Shown one piece after another: positions 25,495-35,749 of a stretch of 64,000 nt of DNA. Source of the stretch: Bisbaumannia salifodinae (GTDB lineage Bacteria; Pseudomonadota; Gammaproteobacteria; Pseudomonadales; Halomonadaceae); NCBI RefSeq assembly GCF_039522585.1, contig NZ_BAAADR010000002.1; one strand, written 5' to 3'. The notes beneath the pieces were generated by a model. The model searched no databases and had not been told where the DNA came from. It saw only the letters and a program-made list of their open reading frames with translations. Made by a program: the position numbers and the translations under genes. Each line of letters opens with the position of its first letter. The first letter of the stretch is position 1.

Positions 25495-27168
25495 TCAGTG
25501 ATGAGCCCTCTGGCTGGCATCGAGCATCTCCCTGGCGTGGGCCAGGGTCCTGTCGGACAGGTTGACGCCGCCCAGCATCCGCGCCAGTTCGCGCACCCGG
25601 CCGGCCCCGTCCAACAGCGCCATACGGGTCAGGGTGGTGTCGCGCTTGGCCTGCTTCTCGATATGCAGGTGCTGATGGGCCTGGGCGGCCACCTGGGGCA
25701 GGTGGGTCACGGTCAGCACCTGGCCCGAGGCGCCCAGGCGCTTGAGCAGTTGGCCGACGATCTCCGCGGTGGCGCCGGAGATGCCCACGTCCACCTCGTC
25801 GAAGACCAGGCTGGGAATGGTGGAGTGGCTGGCCGCCACCACCTGAATGGCCAGGCTGATGCGTGACAGCTCGCCGCCGGAGGCCACCTTGGCCAGGGGG
25901 CGGGGCGGTTGTCCCGGATTGGCGGCGATCAGGAAGGCGACGCGATCCAGGCCCTCGGCGGCGGGGGCCTCCCGCTCGCCGACTTGCACCTCGAAGCGGG
26001 CCTTGCCCATGGCCAGGAAGGTCAACTGCTGCTGCACCGCCTTGGCCAGCCGGCCGGCGGCCTCGCGGCGTGCCTTCGACAGCGCCTTGGCCTGCTGGCG
26101 CCAGCGCTCGCCGAGGGTCTCCACCTCGGCGGCGAGCTGCTCCAGGTCCCCTTCGCCGCCCTCCAGGCCGGCCAGTTCCGCCGCCAGGCGCTGATGCAGC
26201 TCGGTCAGCTCCTCCGGCAGGCAGTGATGCTTGCGGGCGATGCGATGCACCTCGCCCAGGCGGCCATCCACCCAGGCCAGGCGCTCCGGATCCAGCTCGG
26301 TGGTGTCGGCGAAACGCTGCAGTTCGCGGCTGGCCTCGCTCACCTGGATCTGCGCTTCCTCGAGCAGTCCCAGGGCCTCGGCCAGGGCGCCGCGATCACA
26401 GCCCGGCAGGGCGGCCAGGCGGCTGGCCGCCTGGTGCAACAGGGTCAGGGCGCCGCCGTCGTCGTTATCGCAGCACTGGGCGGCGAACTGCGCCTCGCGC
26501 AGGCTCTCTTCGGCATGAGCCAGGCTCTCCTGCTCCTGCTCCAGGGCCTCCAGCTCGCCGTCGGCCAGGGCCAGGGCGTCCAGTTCATCCACCTGGTAGC
26601 GCAGCAGTTGGCGGCGGGCGGCCAGCTCCTCGCCGCTCTCCGCCAGCCGCTTGAGGCGCCGACGACTGGCCTGCCACTGACGGAAGGTCTCGGCCAGCTC
26701 GACGGCGGCGGTAGCCTGGCCGGCGAAGTCGTCCAGCAGGTTGAGGTGGGTCTCTTCGCGCAGCAGCGCCTGGTGGGCGTGCTGGCCATGCACCTGAATC
26801 AGGTGCTCGCCGAGGCCGCGCAGGTCGGTCACGGTGGCGGGCTGGCCGTTGATCCATGCCTTGGAGCGGCCGTTGGCGGTGACTACCCGGCGCAGCAGGC
26901 AGTCGTCGCCGGGCAGGTCGCGGGCCTCGAGCCAGGCGCGCGCCTCGGGCAGTTCGCCGACCTCGAAGCGGGCGCTGAGGTCGGCGCGTTCGGCACCGTG
27001 GCGCACGCTGCCGGCATCGGCGCGCTCGCCCAGGCACAGCCCCAGGGCGCCCAGCAGGATCGACTTGCCGGCCCCGGTCTCCCCGGTGATGGCGGTCATG
27101 CCGCCGCCCAGGTCCAGTTCCAGGTCATCGACGATGGCGTAATCGTGGATCGCAAGCTGCACCAGCAT
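25495..27168 (-). CDS. recN: RecN, SMC-like DNA repair ATPase
   Basis: A 557-residue protein for double-strand-break repair. Walker A is GETGAGKS (29-36), the middle is a long coiled coil, and the C-terminal lobe carries the signature KVASGGELSRISLAIQ and Walker B LVFDEVDVGISG. Length matches E. coli RecN. A LexA box lies 46 bp upstream of the ATG, so SOS induction is expected. It is divergent from grpE. A second, partly synonymous copy of its tail lies just past the stop. Confidence 0.96.
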   Translation of the reverse strand: MLVQLAIHDYAIVDDLELDLGGGMTAITGETGAGKSILLGALGLCLGERADAGSVRHGAERADLSARFEVGELPEARAWLEARDLPGDDCLLRRVVTANGRSKAWINGQPATVTDLRGLGEHLIQVHGQHAHQALLREETHLNLLDDFAGQATAAVELAETFRQWQASRRRLKRLAESGEELAARRQLLRYQVDELDALALADGELEALEQEQESLAHAEESLREAQFAAQCCDNDDGGALTLLHQAASRLAALPGCDRGALAEALGLLEEAQIQVSEASRELQRFADTTELDPERLAWVDGRLGEVHRIARKHHCLPEELTELHQRLAAELAGLEGGEGDLEQLAAEVETLGERWRQQAKALSKARREAAGRLAKAVQQQLTFLAMGKARFEVQVGEREAPAAEGLDRVAFLIAANPGQPPRPLAKVASGGELSRISLAIQVVAASHSTIPSLVFDEVDVGISGATAEIVGQLLKRLGASGQVLTVTHLPQVAAQAHQHLHIEKQAKRDTTLTRMALLDGAGRVRELARMLGGVNLSDRTLAHAREMLDASQRAHH

Positions 27169-27213
27169 GGCCTATTTCCTCCCTGGGTCGTGCGGCGGGA
27201 CCGGCGAGTGAGT

Positions 27214-27229
27214 CTGTTCTTTTATACAG
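27214..27229 (-). promoter_or_regulatory. LexA box upstream of recN
   Basis: CTGT-TCTTTTAT-ACAG fits the gammaproteobacterial LexA consensus CTGT-N8-ACAG exactly. A second ATACAG half-site follows at 27236-27241, 12 bp on. It sits 46 bp upstream of the recN ATG. Confidence 0.85.
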
Positions 27230-27280
27230 TGTTTTATACAGTAGCCCAGGGGCGACGACAATGCTCGAGTCGTCGCATGC

Positions 27281-27308
27281 CTTGAGATCGCCGCAGGCAT
27301 CCCCATAT
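27281..27308 (+). promoter_or_regulatory. Sigma-32 type heat-shock promoter of grpE
   Basis: -35 CTTGAGA (27281-27287), 13-bp spacer, -10 CCCCATAT (27301-27308). It matches the sigma-32 consensus CTTGAAA-N13-CCCCATNT at all but one -35 position. The grpE ATG is 69 bp downstream of the -10. Confidence 0.88.
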
Positions 27309-27377
27309 CAGGGAGCAACTCATGCTCAACCCTTTAGTGAGGTGGCCCCGGGCCGCCGCCGACGTCAGGAGAACCCC

Positions 27378-27995
27378 ATGGCCAAAGACCCGCAGACCCC
27401 GTTGGATGAGGAGCTGATGCGCCAGGAGCAGGAAGCCGAGCCGCAGCCCGTGGAGGGTGAGGTGGAGTCCGCCGCCGAGGCCGCCGAGCAGGCCGAGGAT
27501 CAGGGCGAGGTCAGCGACAACCCCGAGGCCGAGGTGCTGGCGGCCCGGGTCGAGGAGCTCGAGCAGGGCCTGGCCGAGGCCAAGGATCAGGCCCTGCGTG
27601 CCGCCGCCGAGGCCCAGAACGTGCGCCGCCGCGCCGAGCAGGAGGCCGAGAAGGCGCGCAAGTTCGCCCTGGAGAAGTTCGTCAAGGAACTGCTGCCGGT
27701 GGTGGACAGCCTGGAGAAGGCCCTGGAGACCATGGGCGAGGAGGCCTCCGAGGCCCATCGCGAAGGCGTCGCCATGACCCTCAAGATGCAGCTCGATGTG
27801 CTGGCCAAGTTCGGCGTCGAGGCGGTGGAGCCCGCCGGCGAGCCCTTCGATCCGCAGGTGCACGAGGCCATGGCCATGGTGCCCAATCCCGAGCTGGACC
27901 CCAACACCGTGATGGATGTGATGCAGAAGGGGTATCTGCTCAATGGTCGCCTGGTACGCCCGGCCATGGTGGTGGTCAGTCAGGCCGCCGGCTGA
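27378..27995 (+). CDS. grpE: GrpE, nucleotide exchange factor for DnaK
   Basis: A 205-residue cochaperone. The acidic N-terminus (residues 1-55) and long coiled coil (about 55-115, AARVEELEQGLAEAKDQALR) are followed by the beta-domain with NPELDPNTVMDVMQKGYLLN and GRLVRPAMVVVS. The start at 27378 follows CAGGAG; longer upstream frames would run through the heat-shock promoter. It is the first gene of the chaperone cluster, with its own sigma-32 type promoter. Confidence 0.96.
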   Translation: MAKDPQTPLDEELMRQEQEAEPQPVEGEVESAAEAAEQAEDQGEVSDNPEAEVLAARVEELEQGLAEAKDQALRAAAEAQNVRRRAEQEAEKARKFALEKFVKELLPVVDSLEKALETMGEEASEAHREGVAMTLKMQLDVLAKFGVEAVEPAGEPFDPQVHEAMAMVPNPELDPNTVMDVMQKGYLLNGRLVRPAMVVVSQAAG

Positions 27996-28013
27996 GCGAG
28001 GGACACAGGGGGA

Positions 28014-28042
28014 CTTGAAAAGCCGTGAGGCCTCCCCCACAT
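28014..28042 (+). promoter_or_regulatory. Second sigma-32 type promoter, for dnaK
   Basis: -35 CTTGAAA (28014-28020, perfect), 14-bp spacer, -10 CCCCACAT (28035-28042; one mismatch to CCCCATNT). It lies 67 bp upstream of the dnaK ATG within the grpE-dnaK gap. Confidence 0.8.
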
Positions 28043-28108
28043 ACAGCACAACGCCGCGGCAAAGGCCGCAACGCACGAATCAAGATCACGAATTTTCGAG
28101 GATTTCCT

Positions 28109-30040
<1,932 letters not shown>

Positions 30041-30064
30041 ACCACGACATCGGCATCAAGGATG

Positions 30065-30099
30065 ACACCAGCGCGGGGGCCTGACTCCCGCGTTGGTGT
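30065..30099 (+). promoter_or_regulatory. Hairpin in the dnaK-dnaJ gap
   Basis: ACACCAGCGCGGG pairs with CCCGCGTTGGTGT (one G-U pair in RNA) around a 9-base loop, 25 bp after the dnaK stop. There is no T-tract. It may attenuate or stabilise the transcript so that dnaJ is made at lower levels than dnaK. Confidence 0.6.
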
Positions 30100-30132
30100 T
30101 TCCGCGGTGCCGCGATGGAGGCGGACAGACCG

Positions 30133-31281
30133 ATGTCCAAACGCGATTATTATGAGGTACTGGGCGTAGAGCGCGGTGCCGACCAGAAAGAGATCAAGAA
30201 GGCCTACCGACGCCTGGCCCAGAAGTTTCACCCCGACCGCAATCCGGACGACGACGGGGCGGCGGCCAAGTTCCGCGAGGTCTCCGAGGCCTACGAGGTG
30301 CTCGCCGACGGCGAGAAGCGCGCCGCCTATGACCAGTTCGGTCATGCCGGCGTCGACGGCCAGGCCGGCGGCTTCGGCGGCGGTGGCTTCGGTGGCGCCG
30401 GGGCCGGGGGCTTCAGCGATATCTTCGGCGACGTGTTCGGCGATATCTTCGGCGGTGCAGGTGGCGGCCGGCGTAACCCCAATGCCCCCCAGCGCGGCAG
30501 CGACCTGCGCTACAACCTGGAGCTCGACCTGGAGGATGCCGTCAGCGGCACCAGCGTCGATATCCGCGTGCCGCGCCATGTGGAGTGCGAGCGCTGCGAT
30601 GGCGAGGGCGCCGAGCCCGGCTCCAGCAAGGAGACCTGCCCGACCTGTAACGGCCATGGCCAGGTGCGCATGCAGCAGGGCTTCTTCGCCGTGCAGCAGA
30701 CCTGCCCCACCTGCCATGGCAGTGGCCAGCACATCAAGGTGCCCTGCCACAAGTGCCACGGCGAGGGCCGGGTGCGCGAGACCCGCACCCTGTCGGTGAA
30801 GATTCCCGCCGGGGTCGATACCGGCGACCGCATTCGCTTGAACGGCGAAGGCGAGAGCGGCATCAACGGTGGCCCCCCCGGGGACCTCTACGTCCAGGTG
30901 GCCATCAAGCCGCACCCGATCTTCCAGCGCGACGGCCGCCACCTGCAGTGCGAGGTGCCGATCAACTTCGTCGATGCGGCGCTGGGCGGCGAGCTGGAGG
31001 TGCCGACCCTGGACGGCCGGGTCAAGCTGAAGATCCCCGCCGAGACCCAGACCGGCAAGTTGTTCCGCCTCAAGGGCAAGGGCGTCAAGCCGGTGCGCGG
31101 CGGCCCCGCCGGCGACCTGCTGTGCCGGGTGGTGTTGGAGACCCCGATCAGCCTCTCCGAGGAGCAGAAGGAGCTGCTGCGCCGCTTCCAGGAGAGCCTC
31201 GGCGAGTCCAACAGCCACTCGCCGCGCAAGAAGAGCTTCTTCGACGGCGTGAAGAAATTCTTCGAGGATATGAAGCCCTAA
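30133..31281 (+). CDS. dnaJ: DnaJ, Hsp40 cochaperone
   Basis: A 382-residue protein. The J domain has the HPD motif at 33-35, followed by a Gly/Phe-rich linker (about 78-115). Four zinc-binding CxxCxGxG motifs follow: CERCDGEG, CPTCNGHG, CPTCHGSG, CHKCHGEG. The C-terminal substrate-binding domains complete it. The start at 30133 gives the canonical MSKRDYYEVLGV. It is the last core gene before the accessory block; a hairpin terminator follows. Confidence 0.97.
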   Translation: MSKRDYYEVLGVERGADQKEIKKAYRRLAQKFHPDRNPDDDGAAAKFREVSEAYEVLADGEKRAAYDQFGHAGVDGQAGGFGGGGFGGAGAGGFSDIFGDVFGDIFGGAGGGRRNPNAPQRGSDLRYNLELDLEDAVSGTSVDIRVPRHVECERCDGEGAEPGSSKETCPTCNGHGQVRMQQGFFAVQQTCPTCHGSGQHIKVPCHKCHGEGRVRETRTLSVKIPAGVDTGDRIRLNGEGESGINGGPPGDLYVQVAIKPHPIFQRDGRHLQCEVPINFVDAALGGELEVPTLDGRVKLKIPAETQTGKLFRLKGKGVKPVRGGPAGDLLCRVVLETPISLSEEQKELLRRFQESLGESNSHSPRKKSFFDGVKKFFEDMKP

Positions 31282-31308
31282 GCGGCATCACCTCCCCGAA
31301 GTCCCGCC

Positions 31309-31346
31309 AGCCCCCGGTATCCCCAGATACCGGGGGCTGGTCGTTT
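31309..31346. terminator. Terminator between dnaJ and the convergent HNH gene
   Basis: Perfect 12-bp stem AGCCCCCGGTAT / ATACCGGGGGCT with a 6-base loop, followed by a weak T-rich stretch (GGTCGTTT). Confidence 0.75.
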
Positions 31347-31350
31347 CGGC

Positions 31351-32295
31351 TCAGCGCCACAGGTGTTCCAGGCGCCAGGCCAGCGCCTCGCGGCAGGGCC
31401 GGAGGTCGGGATCCCGGGGCAGCACCAGGGGCCGGCCGTCCAGTTCGCAAAGCCAGCGGTTATCGGCGATCAGGCCGTCGATGCCGGGGCTGAGATGCCA
31501 GTGGAGATCCGGACCCGGGGCGATCAGGTGATTGTCCATGGCCCAGTGCAGGTTAGGCGTCAGGGCGATGCCGTTGACCGGTCGATCGTCCTGGCTCTCG
31601 GCGAAGGGGATCAGGTGGGCCGCCTCCACCAGGTAGCGATAGTCCGGGGTGATATGGCGCAGGCGGCTCGCCGCACAGCGGTAATCGTAGGCCTCCAGGA
31701 CCAGCGAGCGAAAGGCGGCGGAGCGGGCATATTTCTGGCTTTCTTCTTTCACACTGCCTTTCAGCTGCTCGGGATGCCGCTCATAGTTGCCGCTCTCCAG
31801 TGCCGTGGTCAGGTAGGTGTGCAGTGCCTCGTAAGCTTTTGGGTCGGCGGAGAAGTAGCGAGACACCAGCAGGGCGCAAGCCTCGCGCGAGGCATGTTCA
31901 TCCCGGAGGGCCTCGAAGAGTGTTTCGTCCAGTCGGGCGATGGTAAAGCGTTTCCGAAGCTGCCCGAAGGACTTAGGCTGGCCTAGCTGTGCCTCCAGGG
32001 CGCTCAGGTTTTCCGTGAACTCCGGCGACCAGAGGGGGCCGGATGGGCCCCGATCATTTCTCAGGTGCCAGAGGGGGAGCTGGGGGTTGGCGGCCGACCT
32101 GTTCTCGGTGGCTGCTTCATAAAGGTCGTGATAGCGGGCGATCAGCCGGCCATCGATGGCGACCCGGGGCGAGGTGATATGCCCCGCCTGGATCTCGCAG
32201 ATGATCGCCAGCAAGAGGCAGGGCTTGTTGGGGGCCGGCATTCCCTTGTTGTGTCCGACCCTGAGCCTGCCCAGGCACTCCAGGGATGCATTCAC
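31351..32295 (-). CDS. HNH endonuclease, probable restriction-type (possible sulfur-binding N-domain)
   Basis: A 314-residue protein with a C-terminal HNH nuclease domain: EAAHLIPFAE (His227), then NGIALTPNLHWAMDNHLI (241-258) with the Asn and His residues of the motif. The N-terminal half has GMPAPNKPCLLLAII (18-32) and NPQLPLWHLRND (70-81). These recall the APHKPLLLL and P-x-(W/F)xL patterns of the DNA-binding domain of McrA-like enzymes that recognise phosphorothioate-modified DNA. I judge that resemblance by eye only. No methylase or dnd genes are adjacent, so a type IV-like, modification-dependent enzyme fits best. Confidence 0.75.
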   Translation of the reverse strand: MNASLECLGRLRVGHNKGMPAPNKPCLLLAIICEIQAGHITSPRVAIDGRLIARYHDLYEAATENRSAANPQLPLWHLRNDRGPSGPLWSPEFTENLSALEAQLGQPKSFGQLRKRFTIARLDETLFEALRDEHASREACALLVSRYFSADPKAYEALHTYLTTALESGNYERHPEQLKGSVKEESQKYARSAAFRSLVLEAYDYRCAASRLRHITPDYRYLVEAAHLIPFAESQDDRPVNGIALTPNLHWAMDNHLIAPGPDLHWHLSPGIDGLIADNRWLCELDGRPLVLPRDPDLRPCREALAWRLEHLWR

Positions 32296-32370
32296 GTCGT
32301 TTTCCTTTATCGGCTTTTGCGAATTCAGGCCCAGCCTAGCATGGCGGTCCTTGGGTGGCCCCGAACAGAC

Positions 32371-32396
32371 AAAAAAGCCCCCTCCGAGGAGGGGGC
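32371..32396 (-). terminator. Terminator of the second TRAP operon
   Basis: GCCCCCTC-ctcg-GAGGGGGC stem followed on the minus strand by TTTTTTG, just downstream of the TRAP large-subunit stop. Confidence 0.92.
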
Positions 32397-32434
32397 GGAA
32401 AGCGCAGCAGCTTGTGCCGGGCGGCGTGGCGGGG

Positions 32435-33754
32435 CTAGAAGAGCAGCTCCGGCAGCCACAGGGCGATGCTCGGGAAGAGGATGATCAGCGCCAGACCGAG
32501 GATCTGCAGGCCCACGAAGGGCAGGGCCGAGCGATAGATATCGGTAATGGTGATCGACTTGGGCGCCACCGAGCGCATGTAGAAGAGGTTGTAGCCGAAG
32601 GGTGGCGTCAGGTAGGCGGACTGCATGCTGAGGATAAACAGCACCGCGAACCAGGTGGTGTCGAAGCCCAGTTCCCGCACGATGGGCACATAGAGGGGGA
32701 TGGTGATAAAGAGGATGGCGAAGTCATCCAGGAACATCCCCAGCACGAAGAAGCTCAGCACCATGACGATGATCACCGTATAGGGCGACAGGGCGAAGTC
32801 CTCGATGATCTCGCTGAGGATCATCCCGGCGCCCAGGCCCATGTAGATGCGGCTGAAGAAGACCGCGGCGATGGCGATCCACAGCAGCATGCCGGTGATC
32901 TTGGTGGTATTGAGCATCACATAGCGCAGCAGCCCCCAGTTGAGCTTGCCGCGCAGGCCGGCGATCAGCAGGGCGCCACCGGCACCCACGGCGGAGGCCT
33001 CGGAGGGGGAGGTGACGCCGCCGATGATGCAGCCCAGCACGGCGAAGACCAGCAGGCCTGGGGCGATCACATGGCGCAGCGACTTGAGCTTCTCCAGGGG
33101 CGTGAAGCGCTCTTCCTCCGGCGCCGCCGGGCCCAGTTCCGGATTGATCCGGCAGCGGATCAGGATATAGGCCATGTAGATGCCCGCCAGCATCAGGCCC
33201 GGCATCAGGCCGGCGGCGAACAGCTTGCCCACCGATTCCCGGGCCAGGAAGGCATAGACGATCATCAGCACGCTGGGCGGAATCAGAAAGCCCAGGGCGC
33301 CGCCGGCCATGATGGTGCCGGTGACCAGGCGCTTGTGGTAGCCGCGCTTGAGCATGGCGGGCAGGGCGATGATGCCCAGGCTGACGGTGGCGGCGCCGGA
33401 GACGCCGGCCATGGCGGCGATCAGCGCGCAGATCAGCACCGTGCCCACGCCCAGGCCGCCGGGCAGGCTACCCATCAGCTTGTGGATCATCTCGAAGAGA
33501 TCATCGGTGATGCCCGAGCGCTCCAGCACCAGGCCCATGAAGATAAACAGCGGCAGTGAGACCAGCAGGAAGTTGTCCATGGCGCTGAAGGCCGAAGCCA
33601 GCAGCAGGTCCAGGCCGCCGGGCCCGAACATCAGGTAGGCACTGCCCATGCCGGAGATCATCAGCGCCCATGCCAGGGGGGCGCCGATCGCCATCAGGAC
33701 CAGCATGGAGAAGAACATGATGGCGGTAATCGTTAGGGGCTCGAAGCCAGCCAT
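32435..33754 (-). CDS. TRAP transporter large (DctM-type) permease subunit, second system
   Basis: A 439-residue multi-spanning permease. Hallmarks: LVSLPLFIFMGLVLERSGIT, MAGGALGFLIPPSVLMIVYA, GGVTSPSEASAVGAGGALLI and SAYLTPPFGYNLFYMRSVAP. It is clearly different from the large subunit at 1.5-2.9 kb. It is the last gene of a binding protein-small-large operon; an 89-bp gap with a GC-rich imperfect hairpin separates it from the small subunit. Confidence 0.94.
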   Translation of the reverse strand: MAGFEPLTITAIMFFSMLVLMAIGAPLAWALMISGMGSAYLMFGPGGLDLLLASAFSAMDNFLLVSLPLFIFMGLVLERSGITDDLFEMIHKLMGSLPGGLGVGTVLICALIAAMAGVSGAATVSLGIIALPAMLKRGYHKRLVTGTIMAGGALGFLIPPSVLMIVYAFLARESVGKLFAAGLMPGLMLAGIYMAYILIRCRINPELGPAAPEEERFTPLEKLKSLRHVIAPGLLVFAVLGCIIGGVTSPSEASAVGAGGALLIAGLRGKLNWGLLRYVMLNTTKITGMLLWIAIAAVFFSRIYMGLGAGMILSEIIEDFALSPYTVIIVMVLSFFVLGMFLDDFAILFITIPLYVPIVRELGFDTTWFAVLFILSMQSAYLTPPFGYNLFYMRSVAPKSITITDIYRSALPFVGLQILGLALIILFPSIALWLPELLF

Positions 33755-33843
33755 AGGAAAGCCCTTTGCAAGACGGGCCCGGTTGGGGCCGTCGAATATG
33801 TTTCTATCCCTGTCGCGATGCGGGAGTCTCGACGAATCCGGCC

Positions 33844-34389
33844 TCAGGCCGTTTCGTCGGTCGCGTCATCCCGGGGATCTTCGTAACGCACCCCGGCCAC
33901 ACGCAGCACCGCGCGCACCAGTTCGGCCAGGCACTGCAGGATCAGCAGGCCCACGGCCAGTGGAATGGTGGCTTTGATCGGCCAGAGGGGCGGACGCCAG
34001 ACGCTGCGGTTGGAGAATTCGCCGATGCTCCAGGAGTGGTAGGCGAAGTCCAGCGCCATGCGGAAGAAGATCGCCAGCACCAGGATGCCCAGGGCGAAGA
34101 CCACCAGGTCGCAGAAGGCCTGGGCGCGATACGGAAGCATGCCGTAGATGACGTCGCTGCGGACGTGACCGTGGTGACGGAGGGTGTAGCTGCCCGCCAG
34201 GATACTCAGCGCCCCGAAGAACATGGTCGATAGCTCATGCCCCCAGATGGTGGGGGCATTGAGGATATAGCGCGCCACGACTTCGTAGAGCAGTACGCCG
34301 ATGATGCCCAGCGTCAGCCAGGAAGTGGCCCTTCCGACCCAGTCGGAAAGGCCATCCTGCACCCTCAGATAGCGGGTGACTTTACTCAC
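33844..34389 (-). CDS. TRAP transporter small (DctQ-type) permease subunit, second system
   Basis: A 181-residue four-helix protein with VARYILNAPTIWGHELSTMF (about 38-57) and SYTLRHHGHVRSDVIYGMLP (about 67-86), both typical of DctQ. The extended loop SIGEFSNRSVWRPPLWPIK is common in the C4-dicarboxylate/keto-acid branch. Its ATG overlaps the end of the binding-protein gene by 8 bp. Confidence 0.92.
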   Translation of the reverse strand: MSKVTRYLRVQDGLSDWVGRATSWLTLGIIGVLLYEVVARYILNAPTIWGHELSTMFFGALSILAGSYTLRHHGHVRSDVIYGMLPYRAQAFCDLVVFALGILVLAIFFRMALDFAYHSWSIGEFSNRSVWRPPLWPIKATIPLAVGLLILQCLAELVRAVLRVAGVRYEDPRDDATDETA

Positions 34390-35401
34390 TCAAACGTCCT
34401 TGCTCGATGGCGTTGTTGATCAGGATCTCGATGGCCTGGGCGTGACGCTCGCCCTTCTCGGCTTCGGCTTCCCAGATCGGCAGGGCGGCTTCGGCCAGGC
34501 GGTTGGAGTCTTCCTGCGGCAGCACGGCGAATTCGAACAGCTCACCTTCGTCGATGAGGCGCTGGTTGCCCTCTTCCAGCCACTCATGCACGTCCAGCAG
34601 GTACTGGTCGATGGCGTCGGTGAGGATCTGCTGCTGCTCCTCGTCGAGGCGCTCCCAGGTGTTGGGGTTGATCAGGGCGTTCTCGGTCCAGCCCGGGTTG
34701 AGCAGGTTGAGGTCGGTGTAGTGGCCGGTCACCTCGTGCAGCTTGAGCTGCTCGTATTCCACCGGGCCGCCATAGACGGCGCCGTCGATCACCCCGGTGG
34801 AGAGGGCCACGTAGAGCTCCTGGCCGGGCAGGAAGACGGTGGGAATATCGAAGGGTTCCAGCACCGCGGCGATAGAGCTGGTGGCACGGATGCGCATGGA
34901 CTGCAGGTCTTCCAGGCTGGTCACCGGCTCGCGGGTCACCAGGCCATAGTCGCTGCCGAAGCCGCGGCCGATCAGCTTGACGCCGCGTTCCTCGTAGGCG
35001 GCGGCGACCAGCTCGTCCAGGCCCTGGTTCTCGAAGATATCGCGGGCCTCTTCGGCGCTGACCCAGGCCCCCGGCAGACCGCCCTCGATGGTGCCGATGC
35101 TCACTGCGCCCGGCCAGTAGCTGCCCACGCCGTGGGCGATATCGATGGTGCCGCGGGAGACCGCATCGACGAACTGGTCGCTGTCGACGAGCTCGCCGGC
35201 GCGGAAGAACTGGATGCGGATGGAGCCGTCGCTGGCCTCATTGACCCGGTCGCGCAGGTCGCGGGCGATGTCGTCGACCTCGGTGCCGTAGAAGGTGTGC
35301 ATGCGCAGGCGCACGGTGTCAGCATAGACGGCGTGGCTGGCGACGATGGAGGCGGCCAGGGAGGTGGCCAGGGCGCCTTTGAGGAAAGTGGAGAGCTTCA
35401 T
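34382..35401 (-). CDS. TRAP transporter DctP-type substrate-binding protein
   Basis: A 339-residue periplasmic protein with signal peptide 1-27 (ends VYA). The DctP family core includes RFFRAGEL-like IRIQFFRAGELVDSDQF and the conserved arginine segment LQSMRIRATSS, where the Arg normally binds a substrate carboxylate, plus GVIDGAVYGGPVEYEQLKL. Substrate is therefore probably an organic acid. It leads the P-Q-M operon and is divergent from the FAD oxidoreductase across a 348-bp AT-rich region. Confidence 0.93.
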   Translation of the reverse strand: MKLSTFLKGALATSLAASIVASHAVYADTVRLRMHTFYGTEVDDIARDLRDRVNEASDGSIRIQFFRAGELVDSDQFVDAVSRGTIDIAHGVGSYWPGAVSIGTIEGGLPGAWVSAEEARDIFENQGLDELVAAAYEERGVKLIGRGFGSDYGLVTREPVTSLEDLQSMRIRATSSIAAVLEPFDIPTVFLPGQELYVALSTGVIDGAVYGGPVEYEQLKLHEVTGHYTDLNLLNPGWTENALINPNTWERLDEEQQQILTDAIDQYLLDVHEWLEEGNQRLIDEGELFEFAVLPQEDSNRLAEAALPIWEAEAEKGERHAQAIEILINNAIEQGRLSE

Positions 35402-35749
35402 GGGACCTCGTTGCGATGCAGTTTAGAAGTTATAGGTTGTCATCGATGGCCGGCCGGGGACCGGCCTGTCAGACTGCGCTTTGAGTAAATCACACAGGTG
35501 ATGAATATTCCATACGCATCCCTTCAACGTTAGGATAATGTCTACAATTTTATTGTTTATAGCCTGCCTGGATTTTTATCAAAATATTCGTCGGCTTGCG
35601 CCGATGCGACCCGGCCGCCGGGGAAGTCATTGCCCGTCGCTGGGTGGCTGTCTAGAGTGTATCCATCGCGTCGCTCTGGTCCGGCGCACGCCTTTTTTCA
35701 GGCTCGTGGTTTCTCTTCCACGGGCCCCTGCTAGCAAGGAACCGCAGGC
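35402..35749. promoter_or_regulatory. Divergent control region between TRAP operon and FAD oxidoreductase
   Basis: This 348-bp gene-free stretch includes a markedly AT-rich patch (35500-35590), unlike its surroundings. At 35537-35549, AATGTCTACAATT is a near-palindrome of the TGT-N2-ACA form used by many FCD-type GntR regulators. A CCGGCC-ggg-GACCGGCC hairpin-like patch lies near 35448. The remaining sequence shows nothing I recognise. Confidence 0.4.

Noticed and set aside
25406..25560. Gene-tail duplications as attL/attR of an integrated element
   Set aside because: At recN, carA and TRAP the copies are adjacent or under 100 bp apart, with no integrase or cargo between them.
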